A stretch of DNA of 64,000 nt, from positions 853,001 through 917,000 of the forward strand of contig NC_010575.1 in the NCBI RefSeq assembly GCF_000165395.2, read 5' to 3'. The notes beneath the pieces were generated by a model that worked only from the letters and a program-made list of their open reading frames with translations, made no database searches and was not told where the DNA came from. The position numbers and the translations under genes were made by a program. The DNA comes from Babesia bovis T2Bo. Taxonomy: Eukaryota > Apicomplexa > Aconoidasida > Piroplasmida > Babesiidae. The stretch's first letter is position 1; each line of letters starts with the position of its first letter. Of this stretch, positions 43,815 to 54,613 are shown one piece after another.

Positions 43815-46013
43815 TTACCGTCGGCTAAACCACATCCACCAGACAGATGCAAATACGGGATCATTTCTGTGCTCATCTGCTACGGACCGTGCACACTCTT
43901 TCATTCGAGCAGATAGAGAGGATAGTTGGGGTTCGAGTAAAACGGAAATGTGTTCCAATTCGTTAACCAAAACCTGAGCGCATGGAATAATTAAGTCTAT
44001 TAATGCCACATCATCCGCATAATCTTTCATTATGAAAAAATCCTGAACTATATCTCGCCAATCTGCGGAATTATACTTATCGGTGACGTTGACTATACGA
44101 CGATACAAGTTGAGCAAGTCTTCATTTTGCGAACTGACCATTCGTACCCGCTTAAAGATAAATTTGAGATCTCTACGACGGGTTAAAGCGTATTGATGTT
44201 CCTTATCCAAATCCTTATAGCACTTAGAGGCATAGATATGCCTAAATGGTACACTGACTGATGAAAACTTCATCCTTACGTCAAATGCCGATGGCTCAAC
44301 AATTGAGTAACTTCTAAATGTCTCATCAATTAGTTCCACCAAAATGGATATTTGATGGATCATCTCAATATTCAAATTAATAGCCTGATCATGTTTTATT
44401 AGAACAGCCAATGGATCATTTCTACGTTGCTGCTCTTCAAAGATTTGCATAGTTATAACTTTAACAAACTGATGTATCGTGCCAAATGATTTCAAGTACT
44501 TCCGTAATTCATCTAACTCTTTGGCCTTCATTATTTCTATTTCACTAATAGAATGTTCCGCCGTACTAAATCTGACATTGCGAAATTGATTTATCTTATC
44601 AAAAAATGTCATGTATTCATATTTTGCTGTTTCAAGTCCCTGAAATAATGCCCAATGCTTTTTCACTCTGGACCAAGCAAGAGCAGGTAGATTTCCATCT
44701 AAATCGTCATTCCTTGATACTTCATCATCAGTGTAGTAATCCATGGTCTTGTTCATTATTGTGATATCATTTTTAAAATATGCTATAAGCAAACGAAGGT
44801 TGGTATCTGCCAGCTGAAGGCTGTACAATTGGTCTTCATCTGTAAGACCATCAAATGAACTTTGTTGGCTTATGTTAACGAATTGATGATAGCGATCTAT
44901 AAACGGTCTGATGGTACCCCTTATACGAATAATTTGTCTTCTTACCATATTCCGTTTACTGGAAGACCATAAATGATAACGCATTATATGTTCCACGAGG
45001 GCTACACCTTTGCTGTAGAAAGATCTCAGTTTTATGGGAAACTGCCTAACACATAATGCTCTATCAAGGGCCTCAAAGAAATCAAGGCATCGCCTAACGA
45101 ACTCCTTGTAGTTCATCAATTCTTCATAATACACATACCAAGATCTAAGTGAAGCTCGATATATCCTCTCATTGGGTAACAAGATATCGTACAAAGAAAA
45201 TTCATTTACAAGTGGATCCCTAGGGCATAAAGCCTCAGATATCTCCCGTAATGTTGTTAGTTGTTCATCAATCCACGACAAAATTAGCGATAAATGCTCC
45301 CGGTATATATTAGTCTCGTTAAACAAAGTGGGTAATAACAAATATGAACTCCTGACTTCGATATCTTTACCGTAAGTATTTGTCAAAACAGATAACAAGA
45401 TGTTTGTGTCATGAGTATACAACCTAGCAACATTAATGCGTTTTAATAGCCGCGTTTTATAATCATTGTAACGCATAGAAACCATTAGCTCCATAACATT
45501 TGGTAATGTCTCGTTTATCAACTTAGAGATCACTCCACCTAAACACACGTTAGAAGCACCGCCCTTATTTTGTTCAGCTCCTTGTCTCTCCTTAGTACAG
45601 TTCAATAGTATGATATCATCTATTGCAACGATGATGCCATTTATAGTAATGGTGAGATTCTCGGCGTCCTTTAACAACGTGGACAAAGCGCTAGTCTCAC
45701 AACCCTTGTTTAAAGTAACATATAAGCCACCAAGCCTTTTTATAAGCTGTAGATCATGCGAGTTCTCGGTAAGACCTAACGTGTCGTTGATTGACTGTAA
45801 CATTATTTTTATGGCTTTGAGATGCTCAACCCTGGATGTCTCGTCCGTTAACAAATCTTCAGCTGTATATAATGGAATATTTGTCTCTCTAGATGTAGTT
45901 GCCTGATTCGGGGCATCGTTATCTGCTGCGTAAACAAAAATAGCCGATGGACCTCCAATCCACCACGCTAAAGTAACGATGCCTAATCGTCTAAATAACA
46001 CTCGTAACATCAT
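43815..46013 (-). CDS. secreted array family, member B (no hydrophobic tail)
   Basis: Single exon, 732 aa. A signal peptide (RRLGIVTLAWWIGGPSAIF) ends near residue 30. Shared segments: NDTLGLTENSHDLQLIKRLG (76-95), SMRYNDYKTRLLKRINV (179-195) and LCPRDPLVNEFSLY (262-275). The middle and C-terminal helical regions align in order with the other members (for example DWRDIVQDFFIMKDYADDVA). It stops soon after this region, ending ASVWWMWFSRR, and lacks the hydrophilic C-terminal domain and hydrophobic end seen in others. It could be a secreted, unanchored form or a naturally truncated copy. Confidence 0.8.
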   Translation of the reverse strand: MMLRVLFRRLGIVTLAWWIGGPSAIFVYAADNDAPNQATTSRETNIPLYTAEDLLTDETSRVEHLKAIKIMLQSINDTLGLTENSHDLQLIKRLGGLYVTLNKGCETSALSTLLKDAENLTITINGIIVAIDDIILLNCTKERQGAEQNKGGASNVCLGGVISKLINETLPNVMELMVSMRYNDYKTRLLKRINVARLYTHDTNILLSVLTNTYGKDIEVRSSYLLLPTLFNETNIYREHLSLILSWIDEQLTTLREISEALCPRDPLVNEFSLYDILLPNERIYRASLRSWYVYYEELMNYKEFVRRCLDFFEALDRALCVRQFPIKLRSFYSKGVALVEHIMRYHLWSSSKRNMVRRQIIRIRGTIRPFIDRYHQFVNISQQSSFDGLTDEDQLYSLQLADTNLRLLIAYFKNDITIMNKTMDYYTDDEVSRNDDLDGNLPALAWSRVKKHWALFQGLETAKYEYMTFFDKINQFRNVRFSTAEHSISEIEIMKAKELDELRKYLKSFGTIHQFVKVITMQIFEEQQRRNDPLAVLIKHDQAINLNIEMIHQISILVELIDETFRSYSIVEPSAFDVRMKFSSVSVPFRHIYASKCYKDLDKEHQYALTRRRDLKFIFKRVRMVSSQNEDLLNLYRRIVNVTDKYNSADWRDIVQDFFIMKDYADDVALIDLIIPCAQVLVNELEHISVLLEPQLSSLSARMKECARSVADEHRNDPVFASVWWMWFSRR

Positions 46014-46840
46014 TTTAAAAGTATATGTAGCAAACGTTTTGGTTGTAGTTTTAGTGAAATTTAATTAACATATATAATAATAGACGACTGTTGATGCCGT
46101 AGATAGAAAACTATGTCACAGATTTACAAAATATGTATAATGAATCATTTGGGGCTTGAAGTGACATATTAAAATACATAATTAAAGATGGGGGATAATA
46201 TTTTTATGTTTTTAGGAAGCCATCAATATCACTTCTTATATATCATCAAATATTTCCATAGACTAATGCCTATTAAAAATGATGGTACACGTAATAATGG
46301 GTCTACATCACTGAGACTAAGTGTAATTTAAACGTTAAAACTAATATTTGTGCCAATTAGTTTAGACAAAAACATCTTTACCGCAGCACAGCCCAAACGA
46401 AATTTCCTGTTGCAACCAAATATGCTCAACTCAATATAAGCCTTATAGAACCACTGTTAAGTTAGGATTGTATGGATTTCTTACAAGTTATATATATGAC
46501 CTCGAAGATGATAGTAATGCTACCACTACCGATTGAATCAACTGCAACTGACTTGGACGTATCAATCATAATGTAATGTAATTGGGCGCCGCACATATGA
46601 TAAAGCTGAGAAAATGTCAAAACGGAGAATCGGCCATGTGATTTTCATTTTTAGCAACATAATTCTAAAATTAAAACGGCCTCAAGAAGTTGGAACATAA
46701 ATGGCTAATGTCCCAATTCATGCTGCAGGGTTCCGGGTGTTTATTAACCGTTCTGTTGTAGATTGATGAAGTTTTCCAGATTTAGAAACTTTAGGGGATT
46801 GTTCGGAGAAGAGGCGCATTCACACGTATGGATATGGCCA
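46014..46840. other. intergenic, 827 bp, upstream of member B
   Basis: AT-rich; contains one copy of the upstream motif at 46716-46727. No gene is recognised. Confidence 0.5.
46716..46727 (-). promoter_or_regulatory. family upstream motif TGCAGCAWGAAT, copy at member B
   Basis: Sense sequence TGCAGCATGAAT, 703 bp upstream of the member B start, farther than the other copies. The preceding sense bases GAACCC are shared with the copies in the 261-bp repeat. Confidence 0.4.
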
Positions 46841-49169
46841 TCAAAAGTTGGATATTAAAAAGATAGTAATCATGGGATTTAAAAATGGGAATTTAGTCAA
46901 CTTATTTGATGATTTCTTATCTATCAAGGCACTAGAATATGTCTTCACACTAGCGTTTTTTGCCACTACATTGGGTAACTCCACGTGATGCTCCTCTTTT
47001 ATTGGGTTTGTGCCTTCACTTATACAACTTTCTGCGCTTTGGATGAGTTGTGGTAACTTTTCTTTAATTATTTCTAATGTATAGTTAAGGTTTACTAAAG
47101 ATTCCTTTATGTATGGAATCAACCTCTGCTACAACCATATCTTCTCCATTGCAGACTTTAAATTAAAATATTCATCCACCAAATATATCCACTTTTCAGG
47201 TTTAAATGGAAACTGGACATTTTTCATGCTTTCAAAGTATCTCTCCATACGTTGTAGAGTAGGTGCATCGACGAGGAACTCATTGAATAAGGTGATCAAA
47301 GTGGATTTTGTGGATAATACATTTCCATTAGCATCGTCAAGTGGTTTGATGCACTTCAAAACTTTGTGGTTATTACGGGGCATGCTAATGTCGTTCAAAA
47401 GAAACGCCAAGTTCCTAAGAGGGGGTTCGAGAATATCTGAGTGTATAACACTTGTTTCTATATAGGATTTCGTTTCATTGTGCAGCTGTAACATGTTGCT
47501 GTACATGAAGTAAACTCCAGTGTTCAAATGGGTTATGGCAAACAGATCATCCTTTCTGTAACTCCTCCCTTCGTAGCATTCAAGCATTGCCATAAATACA
47601 AATTTGCGTTTGGTTGCGTAGTTCTGCAGCATATCTTGTATTGTCCCAAATTCATCTTGTAATATCCGCTCAGGATCATCCACTGAACTGTGTGGTAAAG
47701 TCAGCAAATTACGTACATGAGCGCCTATGTCAAGGCAAATCATTCCTAATGTCCTTATACCCTCGTTTAAAGCATTGCACAAGGCGCTGTGCTGCTGGAT
47801 CGTGTATCTTATCATATATGGCTTTCCTTTGTTAAACCGGGGTCTTGCAGTTTCTTCATCCTTGCAACCAAGACGAAATAAGTTCTCCAGAGTATACGCA
47901 TCCGTTGAATAATACGAAATTAGAAAACGTTAAACTGCGTTGGATAAGATAGGGTTGTTAAAGGTATTGTATTACGCCGTATGGTCATCAAGGGGTATCT
48001 GTATTCTGAGCTTATTTTGGATTTTGTCGACGTAGGGGGCAAGTTTTTCGTTCAGCATGATAATATATCTTTCAAGCATATGATGTTTAGGCCAATTCAA
48101 AGTAACTGCTTCATTATGTAATCCATAAGCATGATCCCTTTAATATAAATTCCGAAAAAGGGAGCGGGAGCAATATTCTAGTCCAAAAGCTACGCTCTCT
48201 ATAAATTTGGTGCAACAACTTAAAGTGTGTTGATAGGAGAGTAATTCCTGATATTTGTCGTGCCAAATCATAAGGGAATTCATAAAACCGCCCTTATCGG
48301 ATAACACGTTTTGGTAACAGAAAACGTTGTCCTGTATTTGTTGTGGTAAGGAGAAGCGGTTTTATAATGATATCATCTGGTCCATATGACTCTCCACCAT
48401 TTGTTCGTCCTTTTTAGCGCACGTTGAATCTCATCTGTTCTGCTAACCAAATCCAAAATATCCATGTCACTAATATTGATAACAGACTTTTCTCCCAATA
48501 TGTTGAAGCTTGACTCAATCATTTAGATTGCTGGGATCCTGTAACATTCATCCATATCGATAAATTTTAGTACATCTGTTCGCATATAATTGTCACGCAT
48601 GCTTAACATGGAGTCGATCGCACGAGGGATTGTATTTAAAACAAACATCTTAGTCGCTCCTGTGTAATGTCGGTTGTCATTAGTGCGGTCGCATGATCTC
48701 CTTTCCCATTTACTGCAAGAATCAGCCTGTTAATGGCGACATCGATGTCACTCACTGCATTGTTCATTACCGCAGTTTGCCTATGAGAATCCCTTATCAA
48801 TGTACTAATTGCATTGGTTTCCTCGGTAACTTGCATGTTTTCATGTATTCCCCAAAGCTCTTTGAGAATTCTTAGATCGCTATTTCCTGAATATCCTAAG
48901 ATCTGGTCTCCTTCATCTATCATCCACCTTATGTTTTCTAGGTGGACGATTAATGTTTTCGATTTAATTTGTGGTTTAAGCGCAAAGTAGTCCGTTGGTG
49001 ATTCCGCTGTTCCAGATGGCTGGTGTAGTGTATCGTCTCCGGTAGTACCCGTTACAAAGGGGGGACAAAGGACACTAGTGGTAATTATTATTCGTAAAGA
49101 AGGTAGCGGTGTTACCACTCCGGTACCTCGTGCAATATTCATGAATGCCATTTTTAGGGTATTATACAA
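46841..49169 (-). pseudogene. broken member C of the secreted array family
   Basis: A 177-residue N-terminal frame (49169-48636) has a signal-peptide-like start and the family segment QILGYSGNSDLRILKELWG. The frame then shifts near 48640: the next frame reads LNTIPRAIDSMLSMRDNYMR, the family's second segment. More damage follows up to about 47816. From 47815 the frame is open again (228 residues) until an in-frame TAG at 47129-47131, and the same frame continues to 46841 with the C-terminal domain (EEHHVELPNVVAKN, close to member A) and a hydrophobic end. One frameshift, further breaks and one stop make this a pseudogene, unless the assembly is wrong here. Confidence 0.8.
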
Positions 49170-49540
49170 TTGACATCTCCATTTCTTTTATATAGATCAT
49201 TATGAGTAGTATACATCTGAAAGCTCACAAATACGGTAATAAGAATAGTTCACAATTCAAGTTAACACAAAAGGTATTCTTCATTTCGCAAAATAGATTG
49301 GCTTCAGTTGTTATCCTACTCATTTCGGGTGACCTAAATATATATTATAAGAATTATTTCACATAAATGTTCGATATAGAAACTGGGATATGAATCTGTT
49401 TACCTTGTTGAAGAAGACCTAAGGAGAACAACTCGTCTTTATTGTAGCATCAACATTTTGTTTGATGGTACATCTAAACATAGGTATTCAGCGTTATCAA
49501 AGTACAGTTCAATTTTATGTGCCTTTTATACCAGCCCAAT

Positions 49541-49801
49541 TGAAAATTCTTGCTGCATGGGTTCTTCATATTTGCAATGGATAAGTTGAGCAGGATGCTG
49601 TAAGGTATAAGTAACATCATCACTCTTACATATGTTCTATATATAAAACAGCGTTTAGAATAACCCTACATATTAAGGAATCAGCAGATCGCTACTTGGT
49701 ATGCCCCTTTGTAAGATTCAGATATATACAGAGAGACATGTAAAGACCATTAGTATACAGTATATAAATAAAATCCATTATCTGATGCAGTGTAAATATG
49801 G
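49541..49801. repeat. 261-bp direct repeat, copy 2
   Basis: Identical to 43202-43462 as far as I can compare. It lies 372 bp upstream of the broken member C and ends 81 bp before the stop of member D. Confidence 0.9.
49546..49557 (-). promoter_or_regulatory. family upstream motif TGCAGCAWGAAT, copy at broken member C
   Basis: Sense sequence TGCAGCAAGAAT, 377 bp upstream of the first ATG of member C. It lies within the 261-bp repeat, so it is not independent of the copy at 43207. Confidence 0.4.
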
Positions 49802-49882
49802 AATTATATATAAATGGCAACTATGTATTTATCTTATATTATCATTTATATTCTACATATTTCCCGACTTGTTAAGGAGGCT

Positions 49883-52363
49883 TTATACACTGTTGATTAA
49901 CAGTGTACCTAGCGATATGATTAGTATTCCATTTATGAATCCTGCTTTAAGCGGATGTTTCCTGACTTCCGTTCTAGTGCCTAAAAGTGAGGGCATGGAG
50001 TGCAACCTAGCGGCCTCCTTAATGACTGGGTTTGAATTATTATGGGAGTTTTCTATATCTTTGGAACTATTGTTGTACTCTTCTGTCCTTTGGTCTCGCT
50101 GTACATTTCCTTCTTTTGGAAATGCTGGAATTTGTATTTTCTCTTTTAAAATTATATCCGTAACTGTTAGGTTTTTTAACTCGTCATTTCTATGCCTACA
50201 TTGTTTTATTTTATTTTGCAATTCTGTCATTTGAAAGGTTTTGCGATTAACCAAGATAACGAACTCATCAAACATTTCTTCCATGCGCCATATGTATATT
50301 CGCATCGTAAGTATATCGTGAATATGACATTTATCTGAGAAAAATTTTTTGAAATATGACTTCCATATTCCTTTTTTGTAAGACGCAACATATAGGTTAA
50401 TATCGTCAAATATTTTCATATCAGTGTCAACATCAGCTATTCCGACATTTCTGTTACCTAATATTTCTTCTAAGTCTATTCTACGGCTCAAAAAATAATC
50501 GTGGGTGTTATCTAATACAGATAAACATTTGGATCTATGCAACTCTTCACCATTAACCCTTATACTGGTTAGAGTCAGAAATAATTCCCTAGCACGTTGT
50601 TGTATGCCTCTATATACTTCTAATAGTTCATACAAGGTATCAATAGTTTCATATATATACCGAACCATCTCAAAATGTACGAAAATACTAGCCTCTGCCA
50701 AAGCTTCTTCATTCAACGGCTGATTTGCGCTGGTTCTAACACTCAAGCTATCACTAATTATGACGCAAAGTAAATTGTACTCTATATATAGATCTATAGA
50801 AATGGTATTGAGTTGCTCTGATTTTTGTTGGATCAACTGCATTCTCAAATCACTTGGAATTTCTTTGGATGATGCCAATGCTTGCAATGTTTTTTGTTGC
50901 ATTTCTAGCCCCTCTTGATATCTTTCTGTCATAGATTCTATAGATCGTTGTAAAGCTTTATTTCTAATCACCAGAGTTACGGAGTTAGTCAATATGGGCT
51001 CAAAATCCATCGAATTCATATCATTGTTCACGTGGCAAAAACGTAGCAAAGGATGTAAAAGTTCCCATTGATTTTGGTAATGAAGGAAAAGTAATTTCAT
51101 TATATATAAATTGAGCATGATCTTTTTGTATTCATAGCTTTTAATGGGTTGAGTTGTAACAGAGGAAAAAGAGTATTCTTTCCCGACAGATTTATGCATA
51201 CTCATCATACTGGAAAACGGAGAAATTAAGTTTTGTAGTTGCAGCCTGAATGTTACCTTTTGCGCAGTGCTCAAAAAACGTGTATCCATTATTGTTCGCA
51301 CTATTTTGACAGTGTTTGCGTAAAATAAGTGAATAAACTTTACTTGACACTCACTTTCAGTTACAGTAGTTAGAACTTTCAAGGCGGCAGATGAAGCGTT
51401 TAAGAAAACACCATATTCATAGATTTGCATATAGAGATGATGGTATAGCATGGATGTGGAGTTGGGATTTCTGTTAATTGGGATTAGACGATTGCATAAA
51501 GGGCGGTGATTGGATGGTGGTTCTAGAGGGCAAGAAAACTTAGTATACAATGTCAAATGATATGACTGTTGGTTAAGCCATTGCAACTGTTCATTCAATT
51601 CATCATTCATGACTTTGATTTTTTTGTGTAGGGTGTCATGTTCAAGGTCCTTTGGGTCGACCTCATAAGTCTTGCCGTATGTGTTTGTCAGCGCATTTAC
51701 CAGTGCCGTTGTCTCGTCTGCATGTAACAACGAGAAGTCTGTTTTCCTCAAGAGTTCAGCTTTGAAGCTGTTGTCTCGCATCGAGATCAACATGTCCATG
51801 GTTTCACCCAAGGTCTTATTGAGTAGTTTGCTCAGCATCGGTAGCAGTATGTGTTCTTTGTTTTTTAACTCTTTCCTGCTCCTTGCGTTTACAAAGTGTT
51901 GTAATATTGCTTCGACATCGTTTATGGTCTGTGTTAGGTTAGCACTCAACAGTTTGGCATCATTGAGTAACCTATATAGTGCCTTTTCTCTTTTTGGATC
52001 CTCTAGGTCGACATAGACCTCACCCAACCTTTCTATTAGCCTAATGCTTATCGAGTCATCTGTGTACCCCAAGAGTGTATTGAATGAGTTTAGCACAGTG
52101 ATGATAGCTGTAAGGTGTCCCATGGTGTCATCTGCATCATTTATCATGGCTTGTAGCACAGCACTATCATTTGGCAATGCACTTGGCGTGTCATTATTAT
52201 CTTTTATCTTTGGTATGCTAGGATCGATTTGGTCTTCTTGGTTGTTCTTGGTACCAACCAGTTCTGGTGGTGCACAAAGGCACAGGGTACAGACGGACAG
52301 AGCCGCAAATACGATTCCTGGAGACATACTGAAAACAAAAGTCTTATCTAGGTGTTGCTTCAT
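49883..52363 (-). CDS. secreted array family, member D
   Basis: Single exon, up to 826 aa. The likely start is the second ATG (52327), giving MSPGIVFAALSVCTLCLCAP, a clear signal peptide, as in member G. Residues to about 256 (numbered from MSPG) are almost identical to member G, including NTLLGYTDDSISIRLIERLG and ISMRDNSFKAELLRKTDF. After LNQQS the two diverge at once. The third shared segment is altered here (CPLEPPSNHRPL instead of CPIDPLLINFSF). The C-terminal half is helical; the tail is hydrophilic, then a short hydrophobic end (GFINGILIISLGTLLINSV) suitable as a GPI signal. No upstream motif was seen for this member. Confidence 0.82.
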   Translation of the reverse strand: MKQHLDKTFVFSMSPGIVFAALSVCTLCLCAPPELVGTKNNQEDQIDPSIPKIKDNNDTPSALPNDSAVLQAMINDADDTMGHLTAIITVLNSFNTLLGYTDDSISIRLIERLGEVYVDLEDPKREKALYRLLNDAKLLSANLTQTINDVEAILQHFVNARSRKELKNKEHILLPMLSKLLNKTLGETMDMLISMRDNSFKAELLRKTDFSLLHADETTALVNALTNTYGKTYEVDPKDLEHDTLHKKIKVMNDELNEQLQWLNQQSYHLTLYTKFSCPLEPPSNHRPLCNRLIPINRNPNSTSMLYHHLYMQIYEYGVFLNASSAALKVLTTVTESECQVKFIHLFYANTVKIVRTIMDTRFLSTAQKVTFRLQLQNLISPFSSMMSMHKSVGKEYSFSSVTTQPIKSYEYKKIMLNLYIMKLLFLHYQNQWELLHPLLRFCHVNNDMNSMDFEPILTNSVTLVIRNKALQRSIESMTERYQEGLEMQQKTLQALASSKEIPSDLRMQLIQQKSEQLNTISIDLYIEYNLLCVIISDSLSVRTSANQPLNEEALAEASIFVHFEMVRYIYETIDTLYELLEVYRGIQQRARELFLTLTSIRVNGEELHRSKCLSVLDNTHDYFLSRRIDLEEILGNRNVGIADVDTDMKIFDDINLYVASYKKGIWKSYFKKFFSDKCHIHDILTMRIYIWRMEEMFDEFVILVNRKTFQMTELQNKIKQCRHRNDELKNLTVTDIILKEKIQIPAFPKEGNVQRDQRTEEYNNSSKDIENSHNNSNPVIKEAARLHSMPSLLGTRTEVRKHPLKAGFINGILIISLGTLLINSV
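51563..52343 (-). repeat. 781-bp near-identical 5' block, copy in member D
   Basis: It matches 61271-62051 with no length difference and only a few substitutions (for example residues N/D, L/V, Q/E, F/Y, R/K). The block covers about the first 256 codons and about 16 bp of 5' flank. The sequences on both sides differ. Confidence 0.92.
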
Positions 52364-53824
52364 GATAATATATGCTATATAATTGGATTCTTATGATTTT
52401 TAAAATTTCTGTATTCTTTGACGGGTTGTACCAATTAGTTTATTTTTTCTAAACTCCATTTCTGAAGTTGTAAATTGATATATTGATATGCATATGGGTT
52501 TTCGTGTTGACATGCATGAGTCGGAATTTCATATAGATAGGATAGAATAGATCTTTTTTGCATTCTGAGGATTTTCACCATTCTAGACGTTTGCGAATTT
52601 CATTAAGACTTTCATCTGCTCTAGTATAATAGATAATTTTTGATTCATGATTAACGGTTTGTTTTCTTGTTTTATTCAAAAGAAGCATATTTTCTAGATG
52701 AGATGGCAATTGGGCAAATGTAATCCGAAATAATCTAGGTAAATATGAACTCTGTATAATAGCTATTCAAGTATCTTCAGATATTCAAACAAATAAATAA
52801 TATACAAAGATGGTAACTAAAAAACTGGAAAAATCATCTTATGTTTGTTCGCCACATTGTATATTGGAACAACTAGTTTCCAGCATAAAATGACTGATTC
52901 ATATATACACTAGCACAAATATCGATGATTTTATATTATAGTCAACAAACCATGCTTTGAAGCATAAATAAAGAACTGTATCTAATTTTCACTAGTTATA
53001 TTCAGGACAGTATATCATATATAATATTATGCCCAATAAAGATGACAAAAATAAGAAATAACTTAAGATGGTCATATGATCATATTGGGTAGATACCTAT
53101 TATGCTAAGTGGTGAGGAATGACCGAGATTAGTTGATGAATACATTGAATGTAGAAAGACAATCAAAACATTGTCCCCAACATTGGTGTATGTTACCGAC
53201 ACATAACGAAAAAATACGATATAATTCTTTTAAAGATTTAATCTTCAAGTAGACCAGAAAGGCAATTCACTGCAATCGATTATCGTTGCAACTTCAAGAG
53301 GTTATTATTTACAAATAACCCATACGGCATGTTATATACCTGCTAACATAAAAAGCATATGATACCCTATCCCAACCATCGGGATACAGACTTCAAAGTA
53401 CGAATTAGGGCACTATTCTTGAATCACGAGTTCACCTGATGGATTTCACAATCACCTAGATAAACAAAATTAGATTTGACATAAATATATCTGTCGAATG
53501 GGGGAATTTTCCAAATGCATTAAAACTTTAGCATCCGACCGAAAATCATAAGGATGCAAAATAGTGTTAATTATTGATTAATTATTTAATGAAAACGATT
53601 TCATTTATACCTAAATATTCCTACTAACCGAATATGTTGGTTAAGGATGAATCATTTTAGTGTGATAGCCCTCTTGAGGCGATTAAACAATATGGCTATT
53701 TATATATTTAAAAATATCAATAGGATATACTACATAGTTGGACTACGCATAATGCTATTTAGATAAACCAAAGTAAATTCAACAAAGCACTATAAGTAGA
53801 CCACACAGTAGACAAGTGACTATA
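52364..53824. other. intergenic, 1461 bp, between member D and RRP40
   Basis: The longest gap in the window, strongly AT-rich. I found no gene, no family remnant and no copy of the upstream motif. Confidence 0.5.
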
Positions 53825-54595
53825 TTAAGCATTGTCAAGATATAAAAACAATGCTTCCGTCTGGGCCAGCGACAAGCCAAAGCACATACGTATATATCTG
53901 GCGATTAATATGGTATCAACTTCATTGGTACTCTTGATCCAAACCCTAAACAGAACTGATGGGAACATTAGTAGGGTACATACCTCCCATTCAAACCCAC
54001 AGCTATCTCATATTTGAATCTTCCAGCGCATTTCTCTAAAACATGGCACCGTGCGCCAGAAAGACTGGGACATTTATAAAACAAGAGAATCCATTCTTAC
54101 CAGTAACTATATGGAATAGGTACAGAGAACATGAATCCACCTTCTAGTGAGCCAAAGTAGGTTTCTTTAGTCGTCCATTGCTTCATATCATCTACATCTA
54201 GACAGGATACTTCTACTGGTAATTCATTTCGAGGATACTGTTTTGTAATTTGGCAGAAGATTACGTCACCTTCGTTGATATTTGGGCGATTACGTTTGGT
54301 TGCGCCACGAAACCCATCTACTGCTGGCAATATAGCCTCTGTGAGGCCTCCAATATCCAGCTAAATAGTTTAGAATGATTAATAGATAACTTACACTATA
54401 GAAGTCAGAGTTCTTGGCCACCACTACTCCTATAACATGGTCCCCTATTTTGGGGCGATACTAGCACATATATTCAATGATAAATAATATATTACACACC
54501 AGTTGCGATATGTCAAATTTTGCCGTAGTATCAACATCGCTTACAAACGAAGGCGCATCGAAATAGTTATTTCGCGAGGACCTTTTGATATCCAT
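53825..54595 (-). CDS. RRP40: exosome subunit RRP40 (EXOSC3-like)
   Basis: RRP40 is an S1/KH cap subunit of the RNA exosome. Five exons (54595-54500, 54460-54395, 54360-54101, 54064-53984, 53945-53825), with introns of 39, 34, 36 and 38 nt, give 207 aa. YRPKIGDHVIGVVVAKNSDF, GFRGATKRNRPNINEGDVIF and the KH signature AVGLNGRVWIKS match RRP40. It is a five-exon housekeeping gene embedded in an array of intronless family genes, in the same orientation. It is slightly short relative to the animal protein (275 aa) because the N-terminal domain is reduced. Confidence 0.92.
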
Positions 54596-54613
54596 GGGTA
54601 CACACACTGGCAC

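Larger units (their letters stand above)
49170..49882. other. intergenic, 713 bp, upstream of broken member C
   Basis: Contains the second 261-bp repeat copy and the motif copy at 49546. No gene is recognised. Confidence 0.5.

Noticed and set aside
47129..47131. In-frame TAG in member C as a possible readthrough codon
   Set aside because: The same gene also has a frameshift and a degenerate stretch, so decay is the simpler explanation.
49701..50234. 177-aa plus-strand frame starting in the 261-bp repeat
   Set aside because: It runs antisense to the coding end of member D, and its first part lies in non-coding repeat sequence whose other copy has no such frame.
51672..52382. Plus-strand frames shared by the D and G blocks (also 61380-62066)
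   Set aside because: They are shared only because the two blocks are near-identical; the minus strand is the coding one.
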